DNA of 64,000 nucleotides from Bacteroidota bacterium (GCA_023429135.1 JAEYWD010000118.1:1-64000), one strand, 5' to 3'; shown: positions 26,975 through 36,820, counted from the stretch's first letter. Translations and numbers: made by a program. The notes: generated by a model not told the origin, from the sequence alone.

Positions 26975-28063
26975 TTATTGATTTGCGCTTTCGTTCAATC
27001 GTTCTGCGTTTTCGGCTACCTGAAGTTTATCAATAAACTCCTGAATATCGCCATCCATGATGGTCGGTAAATTATATACCGTATGGTTGATACGGTGATC
27101 GGTAACCCTGCCCTGCGGATAATTATATGTTCTGATTTTGGCAGACCTGTCGCCTGTAGAAACCATGGTTTTACGCTTCGAAGCAATATTATCGATATAC
27201 TTCTGATATTCGAGGTTATACAGGCGTGTACGCAACTCACCGATGGCCTTTTCGAGGTTTTTGATCTGCGATTTTTCGTCCTGGCATTGAACCACAATTC
27301 CCGAAGGAATATGTGTTAAACGGATAGCCGAATAAGTTGTATTAACTGACTGTCCGCCAGGACCTGAAGAACAGAAGGTATCCTTGCGGACATCATTCAT
27401 GTTTAATTCGATATCAAATTCATCGGCCTCAGGAAGCACTGCAACCGTGGCAGCCGAAGTATGAATACGTCCCTGGGTCTCGGTTTTTGGTACACGCTGA
27501 ACACGATGTACACCCGATTCATATTTCAAAATACCATAAACCTTATCGCCCGAAACCTTCATTACAATTTCCTTAAAACCACCTGCAGTGCCTTCGGAAA
27601 TACTTGTAACCTCATACTTCCAGCCTTTGGATTCGACATATTTTGTATACATTCGAAATAAATCGCCGGCGAAAATACTGGCTTCGTCACCTCCTGTACC
27701 GGCGCGGATTTCCATAATGGCATTCTTGTCATCTTCAGGATCGGCAGGAAGTAATAATAATTTTATATTTTCTTCGAGAGGACCAAGCCGCGATGTTAAT
27801 TCATCGAGCTCCATTTTAGCCATATCCTTCATTTCCTCGTCCTTTTCGGTAGCTAAAATTTCGCGGGCATTCTCGATATTGCTCAGTACATTTTTATAAT
27901 CTTCGTAAGTTTTAACCAATGGTTCAATATCGCGATATTCCTTGTTAAGTTTCACATAAGTTTTCATGTCGGCAATTACCTCGGGGTCGGTAATTTTTTG
28001 CGAAACCTCGTCGAAGCGTAGTCTTACACTTTCGAGTCTATCCAGTATCATATTATCGCTCAT
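26975..28063 (-). CDS. prfA: Peptide chain release factor 1
   Basis: A 362-residue class I release factor that terminates translation at UAA and UAG. The catalytic GGQ lies in FCSSGPGGQSVNTTYSAIRLTH. The RF1-type domain order is complete: N-terminal helical domain, then RAGTGGDEASIFAGDLFRMY, then the GGQ domain. No internal frameshift is present, in contrast to the RF2 gene of many bacteria. Start MSDNM could also be the second methionine four codons on. It lies between purM and pyrF. Confidence 0.97.
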   Translation of the reverse strand: MSDNMILDRLESVRLRFDEVSQKITDPEVIADMKTYVKLNKEYRDIEPLVKTYEDYKNVLSNIENAREILATEKDEEMKDMAKMELDELTSRLGPLEENIKLLLLPADPEDDKNAIMEIRAGTGGDEASIFAGDLFRMYTKYVESKGWKYEVTSISEGTAGGFKEIVMKVSGDKVYGILKYESGVHRVQRVPKTETQGRIHTSAATVAVLPEADEFDIELNMNDVRKDTFCSSGPGGQSVNTTYSAIRLTHIPSGIVVQCQDEKSQIKNLEKAIGELRTRLYNLEYQKYIDNIASKRKTMVSTGDRSAKIRTYNYPQGRVTDHRINHTVYNLPTIMDGDIQEFIDKLQVAENAERLNESANQ

Positions 28064-28192
28064 AACTTTCTCCTAAATTTTGGACGGCAAATTTAATAAA
28101 TTTAAAGACAATCTAATTGTTATTAAATACATTCTTTGGAACATGCAGGAACTGCAGGTTGCAGATCTCCTAACAGCTACACCCCTAAATCC

Positions 28193-29362
28193 CTAATAAT
28201 TAAAGGTACCAAACTGGCTCTGGATAGTAAGGCTTTTCCCTGCAGAGGCTTCGCAGTATCCAACAACACGGGCATCAATGCCAAAGCTGTTCGATATTTC
28301 AATTATTGTTTCGGCCATTTCGGGTTCCACATATAATTCGAATCGATGACCCATGTTAAACACTTTATACATTTCGTCCCAGGGAGTGCCCGACTGTTCC
28401 TTGATAATGCGGAAAAGCGGAGGAACAGCAAAAAGATTATCTTTTACAATATGCAGATTGTCTACAAAGTGCAGCACTTTAGTTTGTGCTCCGCCTGAAC
28501 AATGCACCATTCCGTGAATACGGCTGCGGTATTCCGAAAGAATTTTAGCAATAACCGGAGCATAGGTACGAGTTGGCGATAAGACCAACTTGCCGGCATC
28601 AATGCCCAGCTCGTCGATTATATCGGTCAATTTATAATTACCAGAATATACAAGACTTTCGTCCACGCCAGGATCGAAGCTTTCGGGATATTTTTGGGCA
28701 AGATATTTCGAGAAAACATCGTGGCGGGCCGAGGTTAAACCGTTACTGCCCATGCCGCCGTTATACTGATTCTCGTAATTTGCCTGACCGCATGACGATA
28801 AGCCAACAATAACGTCGCCCGGTTGAATGCGGTGATTGGAAATCACATCACTCCTTTTCATGCGGCAAACAACCGTTGAGTCGACAATGATGGTGCGTAC
28901 CAGATCGCCAACATCTGCGGTTTCTCCACCGGCTGAATAGATATTCACGTTCTGCTCCCGTAATTCGGCCAGCAGCTCTTCAGTTCCGTTAATAATGGCA
29001 GAAATAACATCGCCGGGAATTAATAACTTATTACGGCCAATAGTTGAAGAAACAACAATATTATCGACAGCTCCAACACAAAGCAGGTCGTCGACATTCA
29101 TAATAAGCGCATCCTGGGCTATGCCTTTCCAAACAGAAAGGTCGCCGGTTTCTTTCCAGTACAAATATGCCAAGGATGATTTAGTCCCAGCGCCATCGGC
29201 ATGCATTATAAGGCAATACTCCGGATCGTTTGTTAAAATATCGGGTATGACCTTACAAAAAGCCTTCGGGAAAATACCCTTGTCAATATCTTTAATAGCT
29301 GCATGTACATCGCTCTTGGAGGCGGAAACCCCACGTTGATTGTATCTTGATTCTCCCGACAT
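28193..29362 (-). CDS. purM: Phosphoribosylformylglycinamidine cyclo-ligase (AIR synthetase), Bacteroidota form
   Basis: A 389-residue ATP-dependent enzyme of de novo purine synthesis forming AIR from FGAM. The N-terminal ATP-grasp-like PurM motifs are present (RYNQRGVSASKSDVHAAI, HADGAGTKSSLAYLYWK, DALIMNVDDLLCVGA) and the C-terminal half has GLSSCGQANYENQYNGGMGSNGLTSAR. It is about 40 residues longer than the E. coli enzyme, usual for this phylum. It lies 17 nt downstream of the OmpA-like gene and 129 nt upstream of prfA. Confidence 0.93.
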   Translation of the reverse strand: MSGESRYNQRGVSASKSDVHAAIKDIDKGIFPKAFCKVIPDILTNDPEYCLIMHADGAGTKSSLAYLYWKETGDLSVWKGIAQDALIMNVDDLLCVGAVDNIVVSSTIGRNKLLIPGDVISAIINGTEELLAELREQNVNIYSAGGETADVGDLVRTIIVDSTVVCRMKRSDVISNHRIQPGDVIVGLSSCGQANYENQYNGGMGSNGLTSARHDVFSKYLAQKYPESFDPGVDESLVYSGNYKLTDIIDELGIDAGKLVLSPTRTYAPVIAKILSEYRSRIHGMVHCSGGAQTKVLHFVDNLHIVKDNLFAVPPLFRIIKEQSGTPWDEMYKVFNMGHRFELYVEPEMAETIIEISNSFGIDARVVGYCEASAGKSLTIQSQFGTFNY

Positions 29363-29379
29363 AAATATCTTTCCAGGAA

Positions 29380-31368
29380 TTATTTCTTTTTAGATTGATA
29401 ATCTGTTCGCAAAACTCTAAACTCGGTACGACGATTTACCTGATGTGCAATTTCCTGAAGATCGGAATCAGGAAGTTTGAGAATATAATCATCTGTCAGA
29501 ATCACACCATCCTTGAGGAATGGATATTGCTGAACAAGTTTTGCATCCACGGTCTTCGGAGCAGATTCACCGTAACCCTTAGCTGTCAGGCGGTCTGTGG
29601 CAATTCCCTTCTGAATAAGATAATCCACAACCGACTGCGCTCTTCTTTGCGAGAGAGAAATGTTATCAACATCGCTACCGCGGGAGTCGGTGTGTGCTCC
29701 GAGCTCAATGGTAATATTCGGGTTATCGTTAAGGGTTTCCACCAATCCATCCAGGGCAACCATAGATTCGGGACGAAGATCGGCCTTAGCAAAATCGTAG
29801 AAAATATTCGGTAACTCAATAGGTTTAGCAATAGAAGCCAGGTAAATGGTCGTACGGAAATCCTTACTCTTATCTAATCCTTTTGTGGTCTCTCTTTCTT
29901 TTCCATTGAGGTAACCTTCTTTCGAACCTATCAAAACATAGTCGGTCGCGGCTTTCATGATCATTCTGAAAGCTCCGTTTTTGTCAGTCTTGATATCAAC
30001 AGTTAAACCGTCGCTGCTAACTGATTTAACATTGGCTTCGGCAATAGGCTGATCAGTTTTTTCATCTTTAACAACTCCTAAAAGATTAAACTTGAGCGGA
30101 GGCAGATTAAAACTAAAAATATCGTCATCGCCACGGGTAGTGCGGCTGGATGAAAAATATCCCTTTTCAACATCACTTTGAAAAACAATACCAAAATCGT
30201 CTCCATTTGAATTTATAGGAGACTCCATATTTTCAATTTTCCAACTGCCATTGGCATTTTGTTTTGCCTTAAAAATATCAAGCCCTCCAATTCCAACGTG
30301 ACCATTTGATGAAAAATAGAGAGTTCCGTCGCTGTGTACAAACGGGAATACTTCATCACCAGCGGTATTGATATCGGCACCGAGATTTTCGGGTTTACTC
30401 CATTCGTCACCTTTATTGGCGCGTGTAACTTTCCAGATATCTTTTCCACCGAACCCACCGGCCATGTCGGACACAAAATAAAGCGTCTGATCGTCGGCTG
30501 AGATGGCCGGGTGAGCTATTACAACCGTATCGCCCGAAACTTCAATCATCTTGTCCTTTCCCCAACTATCTCCATCGCGTTCAACATAATAAAGCTGACA
30601 GCCGAAAGATTGATTTTTAGCCTTCTTACAACGGGTAAAAAACATTGTATTGAAATCCTTCGATAAAGCAGGTGTACCTTCTTCAAATTCGGTATTAACA
30701 TTTTCACCTAGCGGAATGGGCTCACTCCATGTACCTTTTCTGTCCATGCGGGTAACATATATATCGGAGAAATTTTGTCCGGTTGCACCATGTTGTGCTG
30801 TTCCTGTGGATCCATCACGAGAGGAGGTAAAATACACCGTTCCATAATCGGCCGAAGCATAAACAGGAGCAAAATCATTGGCTTTTGAGTTGAAAAACTT
30901 CATATTATCAACCTGATAACCACTTGGATTATCCATCCATTTCATGGCCAGGTCGCACGACTTAATTCCCTGATCAGCTCTTGAATTATCAGAAGAAAGC
31001 TCTTTATATTTTTTATATTCTTCTTTGGCTTCTTCATACTTCATATTCATCTTTTTAGCTTCAGCCAGATAGAAATATGCCATAGGATCAGTAACTCCTT
31101 TGCCAATAGCTTTTGTATAAAACAATTCGGCCTTTACAGGTTCGTTTGTGAGACGATAACAATCGGCAATTCTGTTTAATATTTCAGCTTTATTATTTTT
31201 ATCACTGATATTGTTAAATGCAGCTTTATAAAGATCGATAGCAAAAGTATATTCCCCCGCCTTGAAAGCTGCTTCGGCCTTCGATGCTTTATTACTTTGG
31301 GAATACCCTTGCGTCGTAATAAAAAATAACCCTAATAAAGAAATAAGAAAAAATTTATTCTTTTCCAT
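29380..31368 (-). CDS. PorE-like OmpA family protein with TPR and beta-propeller
   Basis: A 662-residue protein with a cleavable signal peptide (cleavage near GYSQ, residue 24; no lipobox cysteine). TPR repeats (about 28-150) come first, then a WD40/PD40-type beta-propeller (about 155-430, with repeated DIYVTR/TLYFVSDMAGGFGGKDIW/TLYFSSNGHVGIGGLDIF blades). A carboxypeptidase-regulatory-like domain (about 432-515) and a C-terminal OmpA peptidoglycan-binding domain (IFYDFAKADLRPES..LGAHTDSRGSDVDNISLSQRRAQSV) complete it. This domain order matches PorE (PG1058) of the type IX secretion system, which anchors the machine to peptidoglycan; that PorE is a lipoprotein, so orthology is not certain. 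Confidence 0.87.
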   Translation of the reverse strand: MEKNKFFLISLLGLFFITTQGYSQSNKASKAEAAFKAGEYTFAIDLYKAAFNNISDKNNKAEILNRIADCYRLTNEPVKAELFYTKAIGKGVTDPMAYFYLAEAKKMNMKYEEAKEEYKKYKELSSDNSRADQGIKSCDLAMKWMDNPSGYQVDNMKFFNSKANDFAPVYASADYGTVYFTSSRDGSTGTAQHGATGQNFSDIYVTRMDRKGTWSEPIPLGENVNTEFEEGTPALSKDFNTMFFTRCKKAKNQSFGCQLYYVERDGDSWGKDKMIEVSGDTVVIAHPAISADDQTLYFVSDMAGGFGGKDIWKVTRANKGDEWSKPENLGADINTAGDEVFPFVHSDGTLYFSSNGHVGIGGLDIFKAKQNANGSWKIENMESPINSNGDDFGIVFQSDVEKGYFSSSRTTRGDDDIFSFNLPPLKFNLLGVVKDEKTDQPIAEANVKSVSSDGLTVDIKTDKNGAFRMIMKAATDYVLIGSKEGYLNGKERETTKGLDKSKDFRTTIYLASIAKPIELPNIFYDFAKADLRPESMVALDGLVETLNDNPNITIELGAHTDSRGSDVDNISLSQRRAQSVVDYLIQKGIATDRLTAKGYGESAPKTVDAKLVQQYPFLKDGVILTDDYILKLPDSDLQEIAHQVNRRTEFRVLRTDYQSKKK

Positions 31369-31555
31369 GGTAAATTTTTGGTTATATTATTCTGTATTAA
31401 CATTTTGTTCGTGATCAAAACAAGGTCATCCTTTTTTGTAAAACAAAAGATTAACCTTAAGTTTGATAACACTTTAACAATGAGTAATACTACATTTAAA
31501 GCGTAAAAATAGTTATTTTATTTTTCTAATCAATTAAAAAAAATCCCACCTAAAA

Positions 31556-31586
31556 TTGACATTCTGCAAAATAGAATTTATATTTG
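31556..31586 (+). promoter_or_regulatory. Promoter of the amino-sugar operon
   Basis: TTG at 31556-31558, a 20-nt spacer, then TATATTTG at 31579-31586, a near-ideal Bacteroidota promoter. The predicted transcription start (about 31591-31594) falls inside the palindrome at 31586-31608, which fits repression by a protein bound over the start site. Confidence 0.75.
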
Positions 31587-31608
31587 TTTGTTCATTCATT
31601 GAACAAAC
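31586..31608. promoter_or_regulatory. Perfect 9-5-9 palindrome, probable ROK repressor operator
   Basis: GTTTGTTCA and TGAACAAAC are exact reverse complements separated by TTCAT. The palindrome begins at the last base of the -7 box and covers the likely start site of an operon whose second gene is a ROK-family repressor. No second copy was found in the window. Assignment to that repressor is inference from position. Confidence 0.65.
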
Positions 31609-31621
31609 TTACAAATAAATT

Positions 31622-32263
31622 ATGTACAAATTTGTGATTTTCGATATAGATGGAACTTTAATGGATACTGAAAAAGCCATTCTGTGTGCTTTGCAAAAAC
31701 TTTTGAAAGAAGAGAGAAACATTAGCTATTCCACCGAAGAATTAACATTTATATTGGGAATTCCTGGGAAAGAAGCATTGCGAATGCTGAAAGTAAGTGA
31801 TCCGGTTCAGGCACTTGCGAAATGGGACAACTACCTTTCTGAATATTTTTCTTACATCAGCATATTTCCTGAAATCGAAAAGGCCGTAAGATGCCTTCAT
31901 AATTCCAGTGTAAAAACCGGAATTGTGACATCCAAAACAAGACACGAGTACGAAAAGGATTTCATCCCTTTCGGGTTGAATCAATATTTTCAATATGTGG
32001 TATGTGCCAACGATACGTTAAAGCACAAACCCAACCCGGAACCTATCCTAAGATGTATGGAAATGGCCAGGGCGGTGCCAGAAGAGACAATATATATAGG
32101 TGATACAATTTACGATTCGCAATGTGCTTCATCGGCCGGAGTTGATTTCGCGCTGGCCCTCTGGGGTACCAAAAACAAAAACATTCCGGCAAATTACAGG
32201 TTTTCAAATCCTTTGGAGATTCTGGATCTTATTAACATATGTAATAAACAAACAGTAAAGTGA
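31622..32263 (+). CDS. HAD family phosphatase (phosphoglycolate phosphatase-like)
   Basis: A 213-residue HAD hydrolase of the cap-C1 type. Motif I is FDIDGTLMDTE (residues 7-17), motif II the threonine/serine in GIVTSKTR, motif III the lysine in KHKPNPEP and motif IV GDTIYDSQCASSAG. Substrates of this group include phosphoglycolate, sugar phosphates and pyrophosphate. As first gene of an amino-sugar operon it may dephosphorylate a sugar phosphate. Its TGA stop overlaps the GTG start of the ROK regulator (GTGA), implying translational coupling. Confidence 0.88.
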   Translation: MYKFVIFDIDGTLMDTEKAILCALQKLLKEERNISYSTEELTFILGIPGKEALRMLKVSDPVQALAKWDNYLSEYFSYISIFPEIEKAVRCLHNSSVKTGIVTSKTRHEYEKDFIPFGLNQYFQYVVCANDTLKHKPNPEPILRCMEMARAVPEETIYIGDTIYDSQCASSAGVDFALALWGTKNKNIPANYRFSNPLEILDLINICNKQTVK

Positions 32264-33417
32264 TAACAGGTCTTTTAAGTCTTACAGAAAACAGTCATAA
32301 ACAGGTACTAAACCTGATTAGGATTTACAGGGAAATTTCGGGTGCTGAGCTGGCCAGGCTTACCAACCTGCGACCTTCTACCGTGCTTTATATTTTGAGA
32401 AACCTGGATGAGAAAGGTTTAATAGAGATTAGTGGCACCGGCGAATCGACCACCAAAGGAGGTAAAAAGCCAACTCTATGGAAAATCAAAAGCAACAAAG
32501 GATTTGTGATAGGCCTCGAAATTCTTGTTCATAAAATAAGAATTGTACTTGTAGGACTTGAAGGTAACTTTATCGACAAAGGAGAACATATACCAACTGC
32601 CAGGATAACCGATAAAAACCTGATAGAAGAACTTACAAAAGCAATTACAGGTACCATCGAGAAAAACCAGATACCATACGAAAATGTCATTGGAGTAGGA
32701 ATAGCAGTTCCCGGAATGGTTGATAGTAAGAACGGTCACATTCATTATGCTGCTGCACTGGGTGTCGAAAATTTTGCTTTGAAGCTGAAGCTGGAAAGCA
32801 AGTTACCACTAAGGTTCACCATTGGAAACGATGCAAACGCCGGAGCCATGGATGTTAAATGGTACACCGAACCTACCCAGAAACTTCCTGCAAACATTGT
32901 GTATATAACTTATAACCAGGGAGCAAAAAACCTTGGAGCCGGACTGATTATTAACAACACACTTTATAGCGGAGTTTCCGGTGCTGCCGGTGAAATATTC
33001 TATCCACTTCCAAAAATTCCTTCGATAATTGAGAAAGGAATTAAAAAAATGGGAGATGATCACCCTTTGCTTCAGAATTCAAAAATTGAGGATATTAAAA
33101 TATCGGATGTAATGAATTTTGCCAAAAAAGGATGTCCGCTCTCCACCTTTACCATTGAAGAAATCTGTAAAGTTATTGCTGATGAAATAGCCCGTACTGT
33201 GGGTTTCATTAATCCTGACCTGATTGTACTAGGCGGTGATATTACCCTGCAGGAAGATTTATTGCGGAAATATATTATACCGTTTGCACATGAAAAAACC
33301 AGCGGATACCTGAAACATGGGTATTATATGCCCGAAATCAGATTCTCACAATTTGGTAAATTCTCGGTTGCGGCAGGAGCAACAGCACTTTTATTAAGCG
33401 AATTAATTGAAAATTAA
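32260..33417 (+). CDS. ROK family transcriptional regulator (NagC/Mlc-like)
   Basis: A 385-residue protein with an N-terminal winged helix (QVLNLIRIYREISGAELARLTNLRPSTVLYILRNLDEKGLIE) and a ROK sugar-binding domain (VIGVGIAVPGMVD, FTIGNDANAGAMDVKWY, GFINPDLIVLGGDIT). The GEF/GEI-H region reads GAAGEIFYPLP and the cysteine-rich zinc motif CxCGxxGC usual in ROK kinases and many ROK regulators is absent. It starts at a GTG overlapping the HAD gene's stop. It probably represses this operon from the palindrome at 31586-31608 and is released by an amino-sugar phosphate such as GlcNAc-6-P. Confidence 0.88.
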   Translation: MITGLLSLTENSHKQVLNLIRIYREISGAELARLTNLRPSTVLYILRNLDEKGLIEISGTGESTTKGGKKPTLWKIKSNKGFVIGLEILVHKIRIVLVGLEGNFIDKGEHIPTARITDKNLIEELTKAITGTIEKNQIPYENVIGVGIAVPGMVDSKNGHIHYAAALGVENFALKLKLESKLPLRFTIGNDANAGAMDVKWYTEPTQKLPANIVYITYNQGAKNLGAGLIINNTLYSGVSGAAGEIFYPLPKIPSIIEKGIKKMGDDHPLLQNSKIEDIKISDVMNFAKKGCPLSTFTIEEICKVIADEIARTVGFINPDLIVLGGDITLQEDLLRKYIIPFAHEKTSGYLKHGYYMPEIRFSQFGKFSVAAGATALLLSELIEN

Positions 33418-33429
33418 ACCACCAATCAT

Positions 33430-35823
33430 ATGAATTACAACGTTTGCAGTAAGGTAGAAGATTATTTCAAAACCCTGAACAACGATTTTGAAGAAAGTAG
33501 TTCCTTATTCAAAATCCCGGTGATACAGGTAGACAATTATGTTGAACTTGGACAGTTAACCGCTCTGCGTTTTCTCGAGTGGGTATGCCTGAATCCTGGC
33601 GGTGTAGTAGCTTTACCCACAGGCAGAACACCCGAATTTTTTATAAAGTGGATGCAATATTATCTCGCAAACTGGGACAAAGAGTTAAAAAATGGTCTGT
33701 TGGCAAAAATAGGTTTCGACAGTAAAATGAAGCCCGATTTTAAATCTTTGCATTTCTTTCAACTCGACGAGTTTTTCCCAATAAAGCCGGAGCATGAACG
33801 TTCGTTCACTTTCTTTGTAAAGAAATACTACATCGAAGGTTTTGGTTTCGATCCTAAAAAAACTCACCTGATCAATACCCATCATTTTTCAGAAGCTCAA
33901 AAAAGAATAGTTGGAGATATTCAGGATATTGACGCTGTTTTCCCTGATGGTATTATTGATTTGAGCCTTCGTATCAAAAAACCTTCCACAGAGCAGGAAC
34001 TTTTGAAACATAAAACCATCAAACTATTCGATGAATTTTGCGGAAGGTATGAAGACGAGATCCGCAATCTGGGAGGCATTGGCTTCTTCCTGGGAGGTAT
34101 CGGACCTGACGGACACATTGCTTTTAACGTAAGAGGTTCAAGTCATCACTCACATACCCGTCTTACAAACATAAATTACGAAACACAGGCAGCAGCAGCT
34201 TCCGACTTAGGCGGAATTGAAGTGGTGAGAAAAAAAGCCGTAATCACCATGGGGCTGGAAACCATTACCTATAATCCTCAGGCTGTTTCAGTAATTATTG
34301 CTGCAGGAGAATCGAAAAGTCAGGTGGTTGCCGATGCCGTTCAAAAAGAGCCCAGTCTGGAATATCCGGCAAGCAGTTTGCATAAACTCCCCAATGCCCG
34401 TTTCTTTATCACAAAGAGCGCAAATACGAAGCTACGGTTAAACGACAAAAACATTAAAAAGCTTTATAAAGAAAAAAAATATACTCCCGAATTTATTGAG
34501 AAACTCATTGTAAAAGGTGCTGAAGCAAAAAATATTTCACTGATGGAGATCACTAAACTCGATCAGGAAAAAGCCTGCAGCGAAATTGCCGAATGGAAGC
34601 TTGCATGTGAACTGAGCGGTAAATCACTGGATGTCCTTGCTGAAGAAACTTATAATAATCTGGTTGAAAAAATTGAAGCCGGTATAAAAATACCTTTAAA
34701 CCAGCAAATTGTTCACACTGCCCCGCATCACGACGATATTGAACTTGCATATTTCCCGCTTTTACATCACCTGGTTAGGTCGGAGTTCAATAATAACCAT
34801 TTCTGCTATTGTACAAGCGGGTTTACAGCGGTTACCAATACTTATGTGAACGAATGCCTGAGTTATCTCCTGGGCTTACTCTCTGCCGGAAAACTTAAAA
34901 GCCTGATGGAACACGGGAGACTAGCCGATTATAAATATGCGCAGGACGATATAACCGGCTACCTGAACGGAATTGCGGCACAAAAGATTGAGCTTCAGCA
35001 ATACTATAAATCGACACGACTGGCTCGCCTTTTCATGAATCATATGAAAATAAACGATTTAGGAGCCTTAGAAGCACAGGTTAAGGAACTTCAAAAAATG
35101 GTTGTAAGCCTGGAACCCGGTCGCAAAGAACCCGAAATTCTCCACCTGATAAAAGGCTGGCTACGCGAATTCGAAGCCGAACTGGTGTGGGCTCACTTTG
35201 GTATCAGTATGGATCATGTTTCACACCTCCGATTACATTTCTATTCGGACGATATTTTCCCATCTTACCCTGATTTTGAGCTTGATGTAATGCCAATCCT
35301 GAATATGTTCGAAAGAATCCGTCCTTCCATCATTACTCTTGCTCTCGATCCTGAAGGTAGCGGCCCCGACACTCATTACAAAACTTTAATTGCGCTTTCT
35401 GATGCTATCGATAAATATGTAGAAAATCATCCCGAAATGAATATCCGCATCTGGGGATATCGCAATATCTGGTCGCGCTATGAGCCCACAGGTGTGAACA
35501 AAATTATTCCTGTTTCACTCAATGCTTTTGCTGTATTGCACAACATGTTTGTAAGCTGTTTTACAAGCCAGAAATCAGCCTCGTTCCCGAGTTTCGAACT
35601 CGATGGAACATTCAGCGAATTAGCTCAAAAGATTTGGGTGGATCAACATAATCAATTATTATTACTTTTGGGCAAAGATTATTTTTATAACAGCCCCAAT
35701 CCCATGTTAAAAAGAGCTTATGGCGCTATTTACCTTAAGGATATGAACTACAAGGAATTTTCGGAACACATCAAGAGCGTTCGGAGATTGTTAAAAGCTA
35801 AAGACCAATTAGAAACACGATAA
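33430..35823 (+). CDS. NagB-type glucosamine-6-phosphate deaminase fused to a PIG-L/LmbE deacetylase-like domain
   Basis: A 797-residue two-domain protein. Residues about 30-340 are the NagB/6-phosphogluconolactonase fold: PTGRTP at 63-68, QLDEFF at 111-116 with the catalytic Asp, and GGIGPDGHIAFN at 222-233 with the catalytic His. Residues about 425-790 are PIG-L/LmbE-like, with zinc motif PHHDDIE at 432-438 and later HVSHLR and GPDTHY. The order suggests that one polypeptide could deacetylate GlcNAc-6-P and then deaminate GlcN-6-P to fructose-6-P, replacing NagA plus NagB; no separate nagA is seen here. Shorter NagB proteins with a similar C-terminal extension are known in Bacteroides. Flanked by a ROK regulator and a ROK kinase. 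Confidence 0.88.
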   Translation: MNYNVCSKVEDYFKTLNNDFEESSSLFKIPVIQVDNYVELGQLTALRFLEWVCLNPGGVVALPTGRTPEFFIKWMQYYLANWDKELKNGLLAKIGFDSKMKPDFKSLHFFQLDEFFPIKPEHERSFTFFVKKYYIEGFGFDPKKTHLINTHHFSEAQKRIVGDIQDIDAVFPDGIIDLSLRIKKPSTEQELLKHKTIKLFDEFCGRYEDEIRNLGGIGFFLGGIGPDGHIAFNVRGSSHHSHTRLTNINYETQAAAASDLGGIEVVRKKAVITMGLETITYNPQAVSVIIAAGESKSQVVADAVQKEPSLEYPASSLHKLPNARFFITKSANTKLRLNDKNIKKLYKEKKYTPEFIEKLIVKGAEAKNISLMEITKLDQEKACSEIAEWKLACELSGKSLDVLAEETYNNLVEKIEAGIKIPLNQQIVHTAPHHDDIELAYFPLLHHLVRSEFNNNHFCYCTSGFTAVTNTYVNECLSYLLGLLSAGKLKSLMEHGRLADYKYAQDDITGYLNGIAAQKIELQQYYKSTRLARLFMNHMKINDLGALEAQVKELQKMVVSLEPGRKEPEILHLIKGWLREFEAELVWAHFGISMDHVSHLRLHFYSDDIFPSYPDFELDVMPILNMFERIRPSIITLALDPEGSGPDTHYKTLIALSDAIDKYVENHPEMNIRIWGYRNIWSRYEPTGVNKIIPVSLNAFAVLHNMFVSCFTSQKSASFPSFELDGTFSELAQKIWVDQHNQLLLLLGKDYFYNSPNPMLKRAYGAIYLKDMNYKEFSEHIKSVRRLLKAKDQLETR

Positions 35824-35833
35824 AAAAAATACT

Positions 35834-36790
35834 ATGAAGAAGCAGATTTATTTTGGTATTGACCTGGGAGGAACTACTATTAATGTTGGCCCTGTAACAC
35901 TCGACGGACAGATTCTGGAAGAAAAAGTTATTAGTACAAATGTTGACCAGGGCCCTGTAAGTGCTATGGAACGAGTAGCGCTGACCATTAACGAGTTACG
36001 AAAAAGTCATGCCGCCGATTACGATGCTATAGCTGTAGGTATTGGAGTTCCAGGTATTCTTGATGTTAAGTCTGGAAAGATTCTGGAGGCCTCTAACCTA
36101 CCGGGTTGGGAGAACTTTCAGATAACCAAAGAACTGGAAAAACGAGTAAACCTCCCTGTATTTCTCGAAAACGATGCCAACCTGGCCGCCTTGGGCGAAC
36201 AATGGATTGGTGCCGGAGCCGGAAGTAACGATATGTTTATGGTTACACTCGGATCGGGAGTTGGCGGGGCCCTAATCACTGGCGGAAAACTTTTCTCCCT
36301 GAACGATGTTTCGGGAGAATTTGGCCATATGATTATCAATTTCGAAGGTCCAAAATGTAGCTGTGGCCGCAATGGCTGTGTGGAAGCTTACTTTAGTAAA
36401 CATGGATTAAAGAGAATCACAACTGAAAAGTTGCCATCCAATCCGTCCAGTATTTTAAGAGCTTACGAACTCGATAAAATAACTCCTCAAATCATATCTC
36501 ATGCTGCAATGCAAGGAGATCAACTCTCGATGGAGATTTTCAGAGAAGCATCCAAAGCAATGGGTGTAGCAATTTCTAATATGATCAATCTTACCGGAGT
36601 ACACAAAATAGTAATAGGCGGTGGTATCGCAAATGCATGGCAGATTTTCTACGAGCCGATGATGGAAGTGATCAATTATATAGTTTTCAAAGCCAATGTC
36701 CCTAAGGTGAAGGTTGTTAAGGCCGAACTTGGTGAGAAAGCAGGATTCATAGGTGCAGCACGCTGTGCTATGCAAGGTATAAATCAATAG
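35834..36790 (+). CDS. ROK family sugar kinase (glucokinase / N-acetylglucosamine kinase type)
   Basis: A 318-residue kinase. ATP site FGIDLGGTTINVG is near residues 7-19, the sugar-binding ENDANLAALGE is present, and the zinc site is complete (GEFGHMIINFEGPKCSCGRNGCVEAYFS). The phosphate-2 motif is KIVIGGGIAN. The sequence alone does not separate glucose from GlcNAc; the operon favours an amino sugar, giving the 6-phosphate used by the upstream NagB/PIG-L fusion, from which it is separated by 10 nt. Confidence 0.9.
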   Translation: MKKQIYFGIDLGGTTINVGPVTLDGQILEEKVISTNVDQGPVSAMERVALTINELRKSHAADYDAIAVGIGVPGILDVKSGKILEASNLPGWENFQITKELEKRVNLPVFLENDANLAALGEQWIGAGAGSNDMFMVTLGSGVGGALITGGKLFSLNDVSGEFGHMIINFEGPKCSCGRNGCVEAYFSKHGLKRITTEKLPSNPSSILRAYELDKITPQIISHAAMQGDQLSMEIFREASKAMGVAISNMINLTGVHKIVIGGGIANAWQIFYEPMMEVINYIVFKANVPKVKVVKAELGEKAGFIGAARCAMQGINQ

Positions 36791-36820
36791 TTTTTATTTA
36801 TAATTTAACACTAACTATTT

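Noticed and set aside
26975..28063. Release factor 2 with programmed frameshift
   Set aside because: The gene reads through without interruption and its N-terminal domain and motif order are those of RF1.
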